Part shown: one piece after another, positions 7,573 to 15,882 of the stretch
How the letters are laid out: the number at the start of each line of letters is the position of its first letter
Position numbering within the stretch: the first letter of the stretch is position 1
DNA from: an uncultured Lachnospiraceae bacterium
Lineage (GTDB): Bacteria; Bacillota; Clostridia; Lachnospirales; Lachnospiraceae
Length of the DNA: 26,419 nucleotides
Direction of reading: 5' to 3'
NCBI GenBank assembly: GCA_900553355.1
Contig: USDK01000040.1
Coordinates: forward strand, 1 to 26,419
The notes under the pieces: model-generated
Told to the model about the DNA's origin: nothing
What the model saw: the letters and a program-made list of their open reading frames with translations, nothing else
The model's database searches: none
Position numbers and translations under genes: made by a program

Positions 7573-9273
7573 CTACCTGCCTGCAAATATCACAATCGTC
7601 CTTTCTTTTATCTCAGCAAACTTCTGGTCTTCCAGCAGAACCGCCTTTTCCATGACCCCTTCTGCCGTAGATGCAATCCGGTACCATTTTTTCCCTTTCG
7701 GCAGAGCCGGCAGCGCAAAAGTATGCTCCAGCCAGTGCATATTATAGGCTATAAAGCAGTCCTCGTCATGTTCGCCTGTCTGATCCTCACCACTGTAATA
7801 GACTCCCAGCTGTCTGCTGGATACCTCCAGAGGAACTCTCCAGGCATTTTCTCCATGATATGATACATCCGGTACCCCTTTTGCTGAATAAGTCATCCCT
7901 GTCATCTCTTTATCCGGGCAGAATACCGGATGCTGTTTCCGAAGCCGGATCAAAGATTTCACAAAATCATGAAGCCCAGGATCCTTTTCCAGTCCGCTCC
8001 AGTCCAGCCATCCGATGGAATTATCCTGACAGTAGACATTATTGTTTCCCTTCTGGGTATTGCCGAACTCATCGCCTGCAAGGATGCACGGTGTTCCGTG
8101 AGCCAGCAGCAGAAGGAAGAAGGCATTCCGGATCTGATTTTTCCGAAGCTCTGTCACAGCTTTTTTTCTGGAAGGGCCTTCTGCCCCACAGTTCCAGCTA
8201 TAGTTGTAATCCGGTCCATCCTGATTCTGTTCTCCATTTGCCTCATTGTGTTTTCCATCATAGGAGACCAGATCTCTCAGTGTAAATCCGTTCTGATCCG
8301 TGATGGCATTAAACGTCCCATCCTTTTCCGAATGATGCTTCAGCCAGTAGATCACATCCCGTACCATCCCTTCGTCTCCCTTGAGGAATCTTCTCATTAC
8401 CGTCTGAAATCCGGTATCATGCACCAGGATCTTGCTATGCTTTAAGAGTGGATCCGTACGCAGTGCCTCCATCGGCGCCTGGTAGGGATTCAGTATAAAA
8501 CCATCTACATGATATTCCAGACAATAATACCGCAGACATTCTACGATCATCTGTCCTGGTGTTTCCTGCGTGAAAGGCATTTCCAGCACCACTTCAATGC
8601 CGGTTTTATGACAGGATTTGATCATATCCTTCAGTTCTTTTCTTCCATCATGGCAGGCTGCATAGGCACTTTTCGGCGCAAAGAAATACGCCGGCCCATA
8701 TCCCCAGTAATTCCGGCAGCGTCCGCATTCTTCAAACTCATACACCGGCATACAATGAATCTGGTTAATGCCAAGATCCTTCAGATAAGGGAGTTTTTCT
8801 ATGACGCCGGCAAAGGTTCCCTTATATTTTACACCAGAGGAGCTGTGCTTTGTAAATCCCCTGACATGCAGACTGTAGGATACCACCTTGTGATAAGGCA
8901 GATGAAGCGGCCTGTCACCTTCCCAGTCATAGTCTTCCTGCCTCAGGATCCCTCTCACTTCATGCTTCTTTACATCCCGCTGCTTCCCCCAGACATCTCT
9001 TCCAGCCAGGACCCTGGCATAGGGATCCGTCACAACTTCATCTCCGATCAGATAATTATATTCATACATTCCGGGATCCAGACCATAGAGGGCAAGAAAA
9101 TGTACCTCTCCTACGCTGTCCTTCATCTCATACCTCAATGAAGGCCTGGTCTCTCCCGGCTGATATAAGAGCAGTTCACAGGTCTTTCCCTCTGGAACTG
9201 CAATAGAAAAGTTCACATGATCCTTTGAAATCGTTATGCCTAATGGTAATGGTTTTCCCCGTTCTGCTCTCAT
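7573..9273 (-). CDS. GH13 debranching-enzyme (GlgX/isoamylase-like) homologue, apparently catalytically inactive
   Basis: A 566-residue protein with an N-terminal CBM48-like beta domain (about 8-90) and a GH13 (beta/alpha)8 barrel resembling glycogen debranching enzyme. Diagnostic conserved blocks are RDLVSYDGKHNEANGE (about 333-348), NYSWNCGAEG (about 357-366), GTPCILAGDEFGNTQKGNNN and YCQDNSIGWLDW. The catalytic positions are lost. The nucleophile block VDGFRFD reads VDGFILN (Asn262, with Arg also lost). The acid/base block (AEPWD-like) reads VHDTG (His285). The block normally containing His-Asp before GFTLRDL reads Gln327-Asn328. The region I NHT block is also gone. It is therefore probably a carbohydrate-binding or regulatory pseudoenzyme. 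The ATG at 9273 has GAGAGGG at good spacing; a GTG at 9303 is possible but lacks one. It starts 34 bp after a sugar-binding-type lipoprotein gene. Confidence 0.85.
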   Translation of the reverse strand: MRAERGKPLPLGITISKDHVNFSIAVPEGKTCELLLYQPGETRPSLRYEMKDSVGEVHFLALYGLDPGMYEYNYLIGDEVVTDPYARVLAGRDVWGKQRDVKKHEVRGILRQEDYDWEGDRPLHLPYHKVVSYSLHVRGFTKHSSSGVKYKGTFAGVIEKLPYLKDLGINQIHCMPVYEFEECGRCRNYWGYGPAYFFAPKSAYAACHDGRKELKDMIKSCHKTGIEVVLEMPFTQETPGQMIVECLRYYCLEYHVDGFILNPYQAPMEALRTDPLLKHSKILVHDTGFQTVMRRFLKGDEGMVRDVIYWLKHHSEKDGTFNAITDQNGFTLRDLVSYDGKHNEANGEQNQDGPDYNYSWNCGAEGPSRKKAVTELRKNQIRNAFFLLLLAHGTPCILAGDEFGNTQKGNNNVYCQDNSIGWLDWSGLEKDPGLHDFVKSLIRLRKQHPVFCPDKEMTGMTYSAKGVPDVSYHGENAWRVPLEVSSRQLGVYYSGEDQTGEHDEDCFIAYNMHWLEHTFALPALPKGKKWYRIASTAEGVMEKAVLLEDQKFAEIKERTIVIFAGR

Positions 9274-9307
9274 ACGTATGCCCTCTCTGTCCTTGAAATC
9301 CACTGTC

Positions 9308-10315
9308 CTACTGCCAGCCGTCTACTCCGTACATATCTACATTATCCGCATCGATCATAAAGACTTCTTCGTAAGTCTCTGTATCATAGTCTTTGCCTTC
9401 TAAAATGTTGATCCCGATCTCTGCAGCCGTCTTTCCCATATTAATGGGTGACTGTGCCGCTGTCCCGGCTATCTGATTTCCGGCCTTTTTCAGTTCTTTT
9501 TTAATATCTGGAGATCCATCTACTCCGTAGATGATCACGTCATCCAGTCCTGCCAGATTGGCAGCTGTCTTAGCCCCCACAGCCAGCTGGTCATTTCCAC
9601 ACATCACAGCTGTCACATCCGGATACTGCTGGAAGATTGTCTTGGCGGCCTCCAGAGCCTTTTCAAATTCTCCGTTGGTGTCTTCCCTTGCCACTACCAC
9701 GAAACCATGTTCCGCATCTGCAATCGCCTCTTCGAATCCGGTGATCCTCTCGTTGATCGAATTCTGGGTCGGACACTCCAGGATCGCCACAGTCCCCCCG
9801 TCCGGGCAGCGCTCGATCAGATCCTCACCACAGATCTTTCCTGCCTCCTGGTTATCCGATCCCACATATGCGTCTACATATTCCATCTCTTTTACCTGGG
9901 TATCTACATTAATAATCTTGACCCCCGCCTCATGGAGAGCCTCCAGAGAAGGAGTAATCGCCTCCCAGTCCACGGGACTCAGAAAAATCGCATCGATTCC
10001 CTCATCGATCATCTCCTGGATCTGTGTCGCCTGAAGTTCAGGATCAGATGCCGGATCTTTTGTGATCATCTGATAATCCGCTTCCTCAATCACCTCCCGG
10101 ATCGCCGACTCCAGTGTGATAAAGTACGGATTTTCCATATCGATAGCGGTAAACCCAAACAAGTATGTATCTTCTCCCTCAGCATCTTCTCCCTGGGTGT
10201 CTTCTTCTGGTATGGCATTATCCTCCGGCGTCCCCACATTCTTTTTACATCCTGTAAATATAAAAGCGCAGGAAAGGAGCACAGCCAGAACTCCAAACAT
10301 TCTTTTTTTCAACAT
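9308..10315 (-). CDS. Sugar-type substrate-binding lipoprotein (ribose/galactose-binding family)
   Basis: A secreted, lipid-anchored binding protein of 335 residues. An N-terminal KKR stretch and hydrophobic core end in the lipobox IFTGC, with lipidated Cys23. After it comes an acidic, flexible linker with EEDTQGEDAEGED. The rest is a Peripla_BP_4/RbsB-like fold, with FTAIDMENPYF at the start of lobe 1, EGIDAIFLSPVDW, DAYVGSDNQEAG, and lobe-2 motifs AVMCGNDQLAVGA and IIYGVDGSPD. The ligand is probably a sugar or polyol but cannot be read from the sequence. The ATG at 10315 was chosen because GGGAGG lies 8-9 nt upstream and it directly precedes the signal peptide. No permease or ATPase gene is nearby, so it is an orphan, followed 34 bp later by the inactive GH13 homologue. 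Confidence 0.9.
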   Translation of the reverse strand: MLKKRMFGVLAVLLSCAFIFTGCKKNVGTPEDNAIPEEDTQGEDAEGEDTYLFGFTAIDMENPYFITLESAIREVIEEADYQMITKDPASDPELQATQIQEMIDEGIDAIFLSPVDWEAITPSLEALHEAGVKIINVDTQVKEMEYVDAYVGSDNQEAGKICGEDLIERCPDGGTVAILECPTQNSINERITGFEEAIADAEHGFVVVAREDTNGEFEKALEAAKTIFQQYPDVTAVMCGNDQLAVGAKTAANLAGLDDVIIYGVDGSPDIKKELKKAGNQIAGTAAQSPINMGKTAAEIGINILEGKDYDTETYEEVFMIDADNVDMYGVDGWQ

Positions 10316-10458
10316 TGATCTCTTCCTCCCTGTGCGGTCTTGCACATATATACAAATATTTTACACTATTTTAAATAATTTGGCTACTCTTCATTCTTGC
10401 TTTTTAGATTCTTCTCTGCTACAGTAAGAGTATCTATAATATAAAGGAGATTCATACA

Positions 10459-10746
10459 ATGGACGAGTATATGACAGTTACATTAACACTGGATAACGAT
10501 GAGGTCGTAGAGTGTGCTGTTCTTACAGTCTTCCCGGCTGCCGGACAGGAGTATATCGCCCTGCTTCCGCTGAATGCTGATGGGGAGCCGGAAAGCGGAG
10601 ATGTCTATCTCTACCGCTATATCGAGCACGGAGACGACGAGCCGGAACTGGAAAACATCGAGGATGACACTGAATATGAAACCGTCGCAGATGCTTTTGA
10701 CGACTGGATGGACACCCAGGAATTTGAAGATTTAGACGAGGAATAA
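10459..10746 (+). CDS. DUF1292 domain-containing protein
   Basis: A 95-residue, very acidic cytosolic protein of the DUF1292 family (YrzB-like), function unknown. The family pattern is visible as MTVTLTLDNDEVVECAVLTVF, then YIALLPL, GDVYLYRY, and a C-terminal acidic block with EYETVADAFDDWM. The ATG at 10459 follows AAAGGAG. A TATAAT about 25 nt upstream, and TTGCTT-17-TACAGT further up, are competing promoter candidates. Its last 15 bp overlap the 3' end of the convergent helicase gene, and its terminator lies inside that gene. Confidence 0.88.
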   Translation: MDEYMTVTLTLDNDEVVECAVLTVFPAAGQEYIALLPLNADGEPESGDVYLYRYIEHGDDEPELENIEDDTEYETVADAFDDWMDTQEFEDLDEE

Positions 10747-12570
10747 TTCCTCTACGAAACGGGAAGGATCCTGATCCTTTCCGTTTTGTTCTTTTACGTA
10801 ACTGATCGTAAGCTTTTTCTTTGCACGGGTCATAGCCACATAAAAAAGCCGTCTTTCCTCTTCAATCTCTTCTTCAGTCTTTGCCTTTTTATAGGGAATA
10901 CATCCCTCATTTCCGTGGATGATAAACACCGTATCAAACTCCAGTCCCTTTGCCCCATGCATCGTCATCAGCATAACCTGGTCCTGATCCTTCTCTTTCT
11001 TTTTCTGCTTTTTCAGTGCTTCCCCATATTCCTCCACATGCCGGAACCACTCTTCCATCGTAGCAAAACGCTTTGATGACTGCTGGATTTCTTCCAGTAC
11101 AGACAATAATTCATCCAGTGCGATTTTCTTGTAAGCGGCATATTCCTTCAGAAATTCATCATAGCCGATGCTTTTTCTGATATACTGGATTGCCGCGAAA
11201 GGAGTTTTATCCCGCATCATCTTCATATCCCATTCCCACTGATCGATCCGGTCCATCATCCAGTCCTTGTCACAGTAAAAATTCCGGATTGATTCATAGG
11301 ATATCTTTTTCCCTTTCATTGCCTCCCGCGCAAGATAGCGTTTGGGACGGTTTGCCACCTGTAAAAAATACTTCCGGTCCGTATCTCCCATAGCAAGATG
11401 AAAGTAACTGCTGATATCCAGGCCAATGAAATGATCGTAAATATTGTGGATCTGTTCTTTCATCAAAAAGGGGATCTGATACTCCGTCAGTGTTTCTGAA
11501 AGGATTCTGGCATCCAGATTCGTCCGGTACAAGACTGCAATATCACGGAATGCTTTGCCCTCCCCTGTCTGCTTTCTGATCTCATCTGCCACATACTGGC
11601 TTTCCTCCAGAGGATCCTTTACCTCCTGTACATGTACAGTTTCCCCTGCCCCGAAGACAGAACTGATCTTCTTCTGATAGCGTTCCTGATTATGGTCGAT
11701 CACTCTCAGGGCGCTCTTTACAATATTTGCCGTGGATCGGTAATTCTGATCTAGAAGGATTCTTTTGGCAAAAGGATAATCTTTACAGAACCGCATCATA
11801 ATGCCCGGCCTTGCTCCACGGAATCCATAGATAGACTGATCATCATCTCCTACTACGAATAAGTTGTCTTCCGGTGCCGCCAGCATGCGGATCACGTCAT
11901 ACTGCACCTGGTTGATATCCTGAAATTCATCTACCAGAATATAACGGAATCGCTCCTGCCATTTTTTCAGGATGTCCGGTCTCTCTTTAAAAAGCTTTCG
12001 ACACATGAGCAGCATATCTTCAAAGTCAATCCTGCCAGCCTTTTGCTTCATACACTCGTATTCTTTATAGACTCTGGCAAACTTTTCTGCCGATCCGCGT
12101 GACGGACGGTAATTTTCAATGGAAATCCCCTGGTTTTTCACTTTACCAATCTCAATGGCAAGTTCCTGAAGCCTTTCCCTTTCAGATTCTATATCTCCCT
12201 GATCTTCCCAGTCCATTTCAGATGCCGCAAGACGGATCAGCTCCAGCTTTTCTTCATCTGTCACCAGGCGAAATCCCCGGTCTCCATAGGCCCATCTTAA
12301 TATTCCATAATAAACGCCGTGAAAAGTTCCAAAGGTAACTCCATTCCCCGCCTGGCCGGCAATCCTGCGGAAACGCTCTCTCATCTCGAGTGCCGCATAC
12401 TTTGTAAAGGTAATGACCAGAATTTCTTCTGGCCTTACCTTATACGTCTGGATCAGATATTCAATTCTTTTCGCGATGGTAAGAGTTTTCCCGGAACCGG
12501 GACCGGCAAGGACCATACACGGCCCTGTATTACAGGCGACTGCCTCAGCCTGAGCATGATTTAAACTCAT
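10732..12570 (-). CDS. UvrD/Rep-family ATP-dependent DNA helicase
   Basis: Superfamily 1A 3'-5' DNA helicase of 612 residues. All core motifs are present: the Q-motif region LNHAQAEAV at 3-11, Walker A AGPGSGKT at 22-29, motif Ia ITFTKYAALEM, and motif II DEFQD at 214-218. Further on are motif III GDDDQSIYGFRG at 241-252, motif IV DQNYRS, motif V MTMHGAKGLEFDTVFI, and motif VI FYVAMTRAKKK. It is shorter than PcrA/UvrD (about 720-740 residues), because it stops soon after motif VI and lacks their C-terminal extension. It is therefore probably a paralogue rather than the housekeeping PcrA. RBS AAGGGGAA precedes ATG 12570, 10 bp after gltX, so it is the last gene of that operon. Its 3' end overlaps the convergent DUF1292 gene by 15 bp. 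Confidence 0.92.
   Translation of the reverse strand: MSLNHAQAEAVACNTGPCMVLAGPGSGKTLTIAKRIEYLIQTYKVRPEEILVITFTKYAALEMRERFRRIAGQAGNGVTFGTFHGVYYGILRWAYGDRGFRLVTDEEKLELIRLAASEMDWEDQGDIESERERLQELAIEIGKVKNQGISIENYRPSRGSAEKFARVYKEYECMKQKAGRIDFEDMLLMCRKLFKERPDILKKWQERFRYILVDEFQDINQVQYDVIRMLAAPEDNLFVVGDDDQSIYGFRGARPGIMMRFCKDYPFAKRILLDQNYRSTANIVKSALRVIDHNQERYQKKISSVFGAGETVHVQEVKDPLEESQYVADEIRKQTGEGKAFRDIAVLYRTNLDARILSETLTEYQIPFLMKEQIHNIYDHFIGLDISSYFHLAMGDTDRKYFLQVANRPKRYLAREAMKGKKISYESIRNFYCDKDWMMDRIDQWEWDMKMMRDKTPFAAIQYIRKSIGYDEFLKEYAAYKKIALDELLSVLEEIQQSSKRFATMEEWFRHVEEYGEALKKQKKKEKDQDQVMLMTMHGAKGLEFDTVFIIHGNEGCIPYKKAKTEEEIEEERRLFYVAMTRAKKKLTISYVKEQNGKDQDPSRFVEELFLV
10757..10795 (+). terminator. Terminator of the DUF1292 gene
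   Basis: A stem of 14 pairs, AAACGGGAAGGATC with GATCCTTTCCGTTT (one G-T pair, 2-nt loop), is followed by a T-rich tail. It starts 10 nt after the DUF1292 stop and lies inside the 3' end of the convergent helicase gene. Confidence 0.75.
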
Positions 12571-12580
12571 CAGATTCCCC

Positions 12581-14041
12581 TTACTTTGTCAATAATTCAA
12601 TCCCTTTGCGGATCCTCTTTAAGGATTCCTCTTTGCCGAGGATTTCCATGATCTCCGTCGCACCGCCCGGTGTATTCTGCTTTCCGGACACTGCCGTACG
12701 GATCGGCCACATCACAAATCCTGTCTTGACTCCTTTTTCGTCTACATAGCCTTTCAGCAGCGCGAAAAGAGCATCATTGCTGAAATCTTCCTGCTTTTCA
12801 AGAAGTGGAAGAACCTCTGTCAGAACTTCAAGAGAATTTTCCTCATTTGTCTTCATTTTTTTATGACAATACATAGCCGTATCATACTCCGGCAGCTCCT
12901 GGAAGAAATCAATCTGCTCCGTGATATCCGGGAAAATTTCAATCCTGGTCTTTACCAGCGCTGCAATCTTTTTCAGATCACAGTCCCTTGTTACCACAGC
13001 TTTGATATATGGTTCTGCCTTCTCATAGAACCGGTCAAAATCCATAGCTTTTAAGTATTCTCCATTCATCCATTTTAACTTCACGATGTCAAACACAGCC
13101 GGAGATTTGCTCATATGATGATAGTCAAATTCCTTTACCAGCTCTTCCAGAGAAAAAATCTCCTGATTACCGGACGGGCACCACCCAAGAAGGGCGACAT
13201 AATTTACCACAGCCTCCGTTACAAATCCCTGCTCGATCAGATCCTCATAGGATGAATGTCCGCAGCGTTTGCTCAGTTTCTTGTGTGTCTCGTCTGTGAT
13301 CAGCGGACAATGCACATATACCGGTACATCCCAGCCAAAAGCTTCATAGATCTTGTTATATTTCGGTGCAGAAGACAAATATTCATTTCCGCGCACAACA
13401 TGGGTGATCCCCATCAGATGGTCGTCGATGACATTGGCAAAATTATAGGTGGGATAACCATCGGATTTGATCAGGATCAGATCTTCCAGTTCTGCGTTTG
13501 GTACTGTAATATCTCCATAGATGTCGTCATGGAAGGTCGTCTCTCCCTCTGTCGGCATATTAAAACGGATGACATAAGGTTTTCCTGCCGCCAGATTTGC
13601 CTCTACTTCTTCCTTGCTCAGTCCCAGGCAGTGTTTGTCATAGACTACAATCTCCGGGCCGTCTCCGTCAGCCACTTTACTTTTCAGGGAATCCAGTCTT
13701 TCCTTATCACAGAAGCAATAGTAGGCGTCTCCCTGGTCGATCAGCTGCTTTGCATATTTCAGATATAATCCGGATTTATTACGCTCGCTCTGCACATACG
13801 GTCCTACGCCTCCATCTTTGTCCGGACCTTCATCGTGAACCAGGCCTGTTTCCTCCAGAGTATGATAGATGATCTCCAGAGCTCCTTCCATAAAGCGCTC
13901 CTGATCCGTATCCTCAATCCGCAGGATAAAGTCTCCGCCTTCATGCTTTGCGATCAGATACGCATACAGCGCAGTCCTCAGATTTCCTACATGCATCCGG
14001 CCTGTCGGGCTGGGCGCAAATCTTGTTCTTACTCTTTTCAT
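12581..14041 (-). CDS. gltX: Glutamyl-tRNA synthetase
   Basis: Charges tRNA-Glu (and, where GatCAB is used, also tRNA-Gln). The 486-residue class I synthetase has the HIGH-type signature PSPTGRMHVGN at 10-20, LRIEDTDQERF at 40-50, the tRNA/ATP-site WVVRGNE-like block VVRGNEYLSSAPKY near 215-229, and the KMSKS-type loop KLSKR at 255-259. The anticodon-binding region follows and ends in GMWPIRTAVSG-like sequence (FVMWPIRTAVSGKQNTPGG). Length is typical for Firmicutes. The ATG at 14041 overlaps the TGA of the upstream ThrE half by 4 bp, so translation is probably coupled. Whether it is discriminating or not cannot be decided here. Confidence 0.97.
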   Translation of the reverse strand: MKRVRTRFAPSPTGRMHVGNLRTALYAYLIAKHEGGDFILRIEDTDQERFMEGALEIIYHTLEETGLVHDEGPDKDGGVGPYVQSERNKSGLYLKYAKQLIDQGDAYYCFCDKERLDSLKSKVADGDGPEIVVYDKHCLGLSKEEVEANLAAGKPYVIRFNMPTEGETTFHDDIYGDITVPNAELEDLILIKSDGYPTYNFANVIDDHLMGITHVVRGNEYLSSAPKYNKIYEAFGWDVPVYVHCPLITDETHKKLSKRCGHSSYEDLIEQGFVTEAVVNYVALLGWCPSGNQEIFSLEELVKEFDYHHMSKSPAVFDIVKLKWMNGEYLKAMDFDRFYEKAEPYIKAVVTRDCDLKKIAALVKTRIEIFPDITEQIDFFQELPEYDTAMYCHKKMKTNEENSLEVLTEVLPLLEKQEDFSNDALFALLKGYVDEKGVKTGFVMWPIRTAVSGKQNTPGGATEIMEILGKEESLKRIRKGIELLTK

Positions 14042-14511
14042 CTTTTCTTTCCTATCCTTTCTGTTTTTCTTCTTTTCCAGTAATCCCCATGGAATACCTC
14101 CCGGGGAATCGATACAATAAACACAATTCCTAATACAATTGCAAAGGCCACTTTCAGGGCTCCAAGGCCGCTCTGTCCCGCCAGCTGGACCTGTCCTGTC
14201 ACCAGATAATAGGCCGTGTCATAGACTCCGGCTCCCGGGACCAGCGGAACAATTCCCGAGACCAGAAACAAAGTGATCGGACACTTCATCTTTACCGTCA
14301 GCATCCTGGAGATAAATACCACCACCAGAGTCCCGACAAAAGACGCAATGGCCGCCGATGCGTATCCCAGCACCAGCTTATAGACCAGCCATCCGGCCAT
14401 CCCCGTCATGCCTCCTGCAAAATAATATCGTCTCGGCACATTAAAAATAATCGCATATGCTACCGTCCCCAGAAAGGGGCAGGCAATATTGGCAAGGATA
14501 TCTGCCGTCAT
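14038..14511 (-). CDS. Threonine/serine exporter, second half (ThrE C-terminal-type, DUF3815)
   Basis: A small polytopic membrane protein of 157 residues with about five hydrophobic segments. It matches the short subunit of split ThrE-type threonine/serine exporters, which in Firmicutes are encoded as two genes. Recognisable pieces are FLGTVAYAIIFNVPRRYYFAGG near the N terminus and PLVPGAGVYDTAYYLVTGQ near residues 90-108. The C terminus is basic (KRRKTERIGKKR). It overlaps the upstream fusion gene by 4 bp (ATGA) and gltX by 4 bp, giving a tightly coupled three-gene unit. Confidence 0.85.
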   Translation of the reverse strand: MTADILANIACPFLGTVAYAIIFNVPRRYYFAGGMTGMAGWLVYKLVLGYASAAIASFVGTLVVVFISRMLTVKMKCPITLFLVSGIVPLVPGAGVYDTAYYLVTGQVQLAGQSGLGALKVAFAIVLGIVFIVSIPREVFHGDYWKRRKTERIGKKR

Positions 14512-15740
14512 ATCGAAATCCCTCCAAACATATTATTGTAAATACTAAGCGTCGTACCGACACCGATCGCAATATATACGAACACCAGCAGCGCATCGAT
14601 CATCCTGACAGTTCCAGACAAGAAATCACTGTCTGCAATATCCCGGATCGCATTCGTAAAAGGGATCCCGGGAACCAGCGGCATGATGGCGCCCACGATC
14701 ATTCCATCCATCTTCAGACCGTGAAGAAACGGCAGATTAATGGCAATAAGTGCAAGAATGGTGATCAGCGCTCCTCCTACGATATTGACGATGATCTTGG
14801 ACATGTTATTCCGTTCCCCCAGAAGCACCCACAGGTAAAGGATACATCCGATCACAAACGCTACCACACTTTCTCCGGCCGATGCGCCCAGAAGATACCC
14901 CAGCGTTCCGCTGCTTACACCTGCAGCAAAAATCCGGAAAATCCCTCTCTTTGGAGGCATTTTTTCGATTTCCCGAAGCCTGGCCCAGGCTTCATCTATC
15001 CCCAGATGTCCGGCGCTGATCTCTCTGGAAAGATCATTGACTTCCGCTACGATCCCCAGATGTGCCCCGGACAACGGTACCTGTCTGACCTTCGTGTAGA
15101 CCTCATTCATTCCCTTTTCCGCCGTGATAAAGATTGCATGACTCATGGTAAAGGTATCCACATAATCCACATGGAATCTCTGGCAAATCCGGGTCATCGT
15201 CTCTTCCACACGAAAGATCTCTGCTCCATTTTTTAGCAGAATCTTTCCTGCCTCCAGTGCAAGATCCACCACTTTTTTCACATCAATTTCAGAATCCAGC
15301 CGCTTTTTCAGATATACCATATCTGTAAGCTGAACGCCGTCTTCAATGATCGGCTTGTCGTAATGATCCACAAAGAAATTTGCTACAATATGAGAATTTA
15401 CAAAACCACAGGCCTCATAGAACCCCAGCGTACTTCTGCAGTTTCCCGTTCCCACATACATCAGCTCACACTGGCTGCTGTAATGTTCACACAGAAAATG
15501 GATCATATACCTCCCATATCCCTTTCGCTGTGCTTCCGGGATGGTTGCGATGTTTTTCAGCTCACACTTTCTGTTTTTGAGAATGGTCACAACCGCAGCC
15601 GTTTTTGCCTCCCCCTGGTCATAGAGAACAAACATCTCCCCTTCGTCCAGGTATTTTTCTATCATATCTTCCTGTGGATCAGCCAGCAGGAGTAAATCCA
15701 TATAGTCTCTTTTATTGTCTGTAATCTGCTGAATCTCCAT
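14508..15740 (-). CDS. Fusion: GNAT N-acetyltransferase + threonine/serine exporter domain (ThrE, DUF1212)
   Basis: A 410-residue two-part protein. Residues 1 to about 148 form a GNAT acetyltransferase: IATIPEAQRKGYGRYM carries the acetyl-CoA loop QRKGYG at 71-76, and GFYEACGFVNS is the usual C-terminal block. From about 153 a ThrE N-terminal-type exporter begins, with ALEAGKILLKNGAEIFRVEETM near 161-182, a soluble region with HAIFITAEKG, and then about five membrane segments including GAIMPLVPGIPFTNAIRD. The partner membrane half is the next gene (4-bp overlap). The reading frame is continuous through the joint. The ATG at 15740 has AGGAGAAG upstream, and a TATAAT at 15775-15780 is a likely -10 box. 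The acetylation substrate is unknown; modification of an exported amino acid or peptide is speculation. Confidence 0.85.
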   Translation of the reverse strand: MEIQQITDNKRDYMDLLLLADPQEDMIEKYLDEGEMFVLYDQGEAKTAAVVTILKNRKCELKNIATIPEAQRKGYGRYMIHFLCEHYSSQCELMYVGTGNCRSTLGFYEACGFVNSHIVANFFVDHYDKPIIEDGVQLTDMVYLKKRLDSEIDVKKVVDLALEAGKILLKNGAEIFRVEETMTRICQRFHVDYVDTFTMSHAIFITAEKGMNEVYTKVRQVPLSGAHLGIVAEVNDLSREISAGHLGIDEAWARLREIEKMPPKRGIFRIFAAGVSSGTLGYLLGASAGESVVAFVIGCILYLWVLLGERNNMSKIIVNIVGGALITILALIAINLPFLHGLKMDGMIVGAIMPLVPGIPFTNAIRDIADSDFLSGTVRMIDALLVFVYIAIGVGTTLSIYNNMFGGISI

Positions 15741-15830
15741 GACTTTCTTCTCCTACCCTTACTCAATCTCATACATTATAGCACCAGGACAGGAAAATTT
15801 ATAGTATGTTTTTCAGAAACTTTTTTATCC

Positions 15831-15868
15831 AAAAAAGGACACCCCGGCAGCTGCCGGAATGTCCTTTG
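15831..15868 (-). terminator. Terminator at the end of the glycine reductase operon
   Basis: A long near-perfect stem, AAAGGACATTCCGGCAG with CTGCCGGGGTGTCCTTT, is followed by a T6 run on the minus strand. It begins 15 nt after the grdD stop. It separates the grd operon from the GNAT-ThrE operon. Confidence 0.9.
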
Positions 15869-15882
15869 GATCAATTTTCTAT

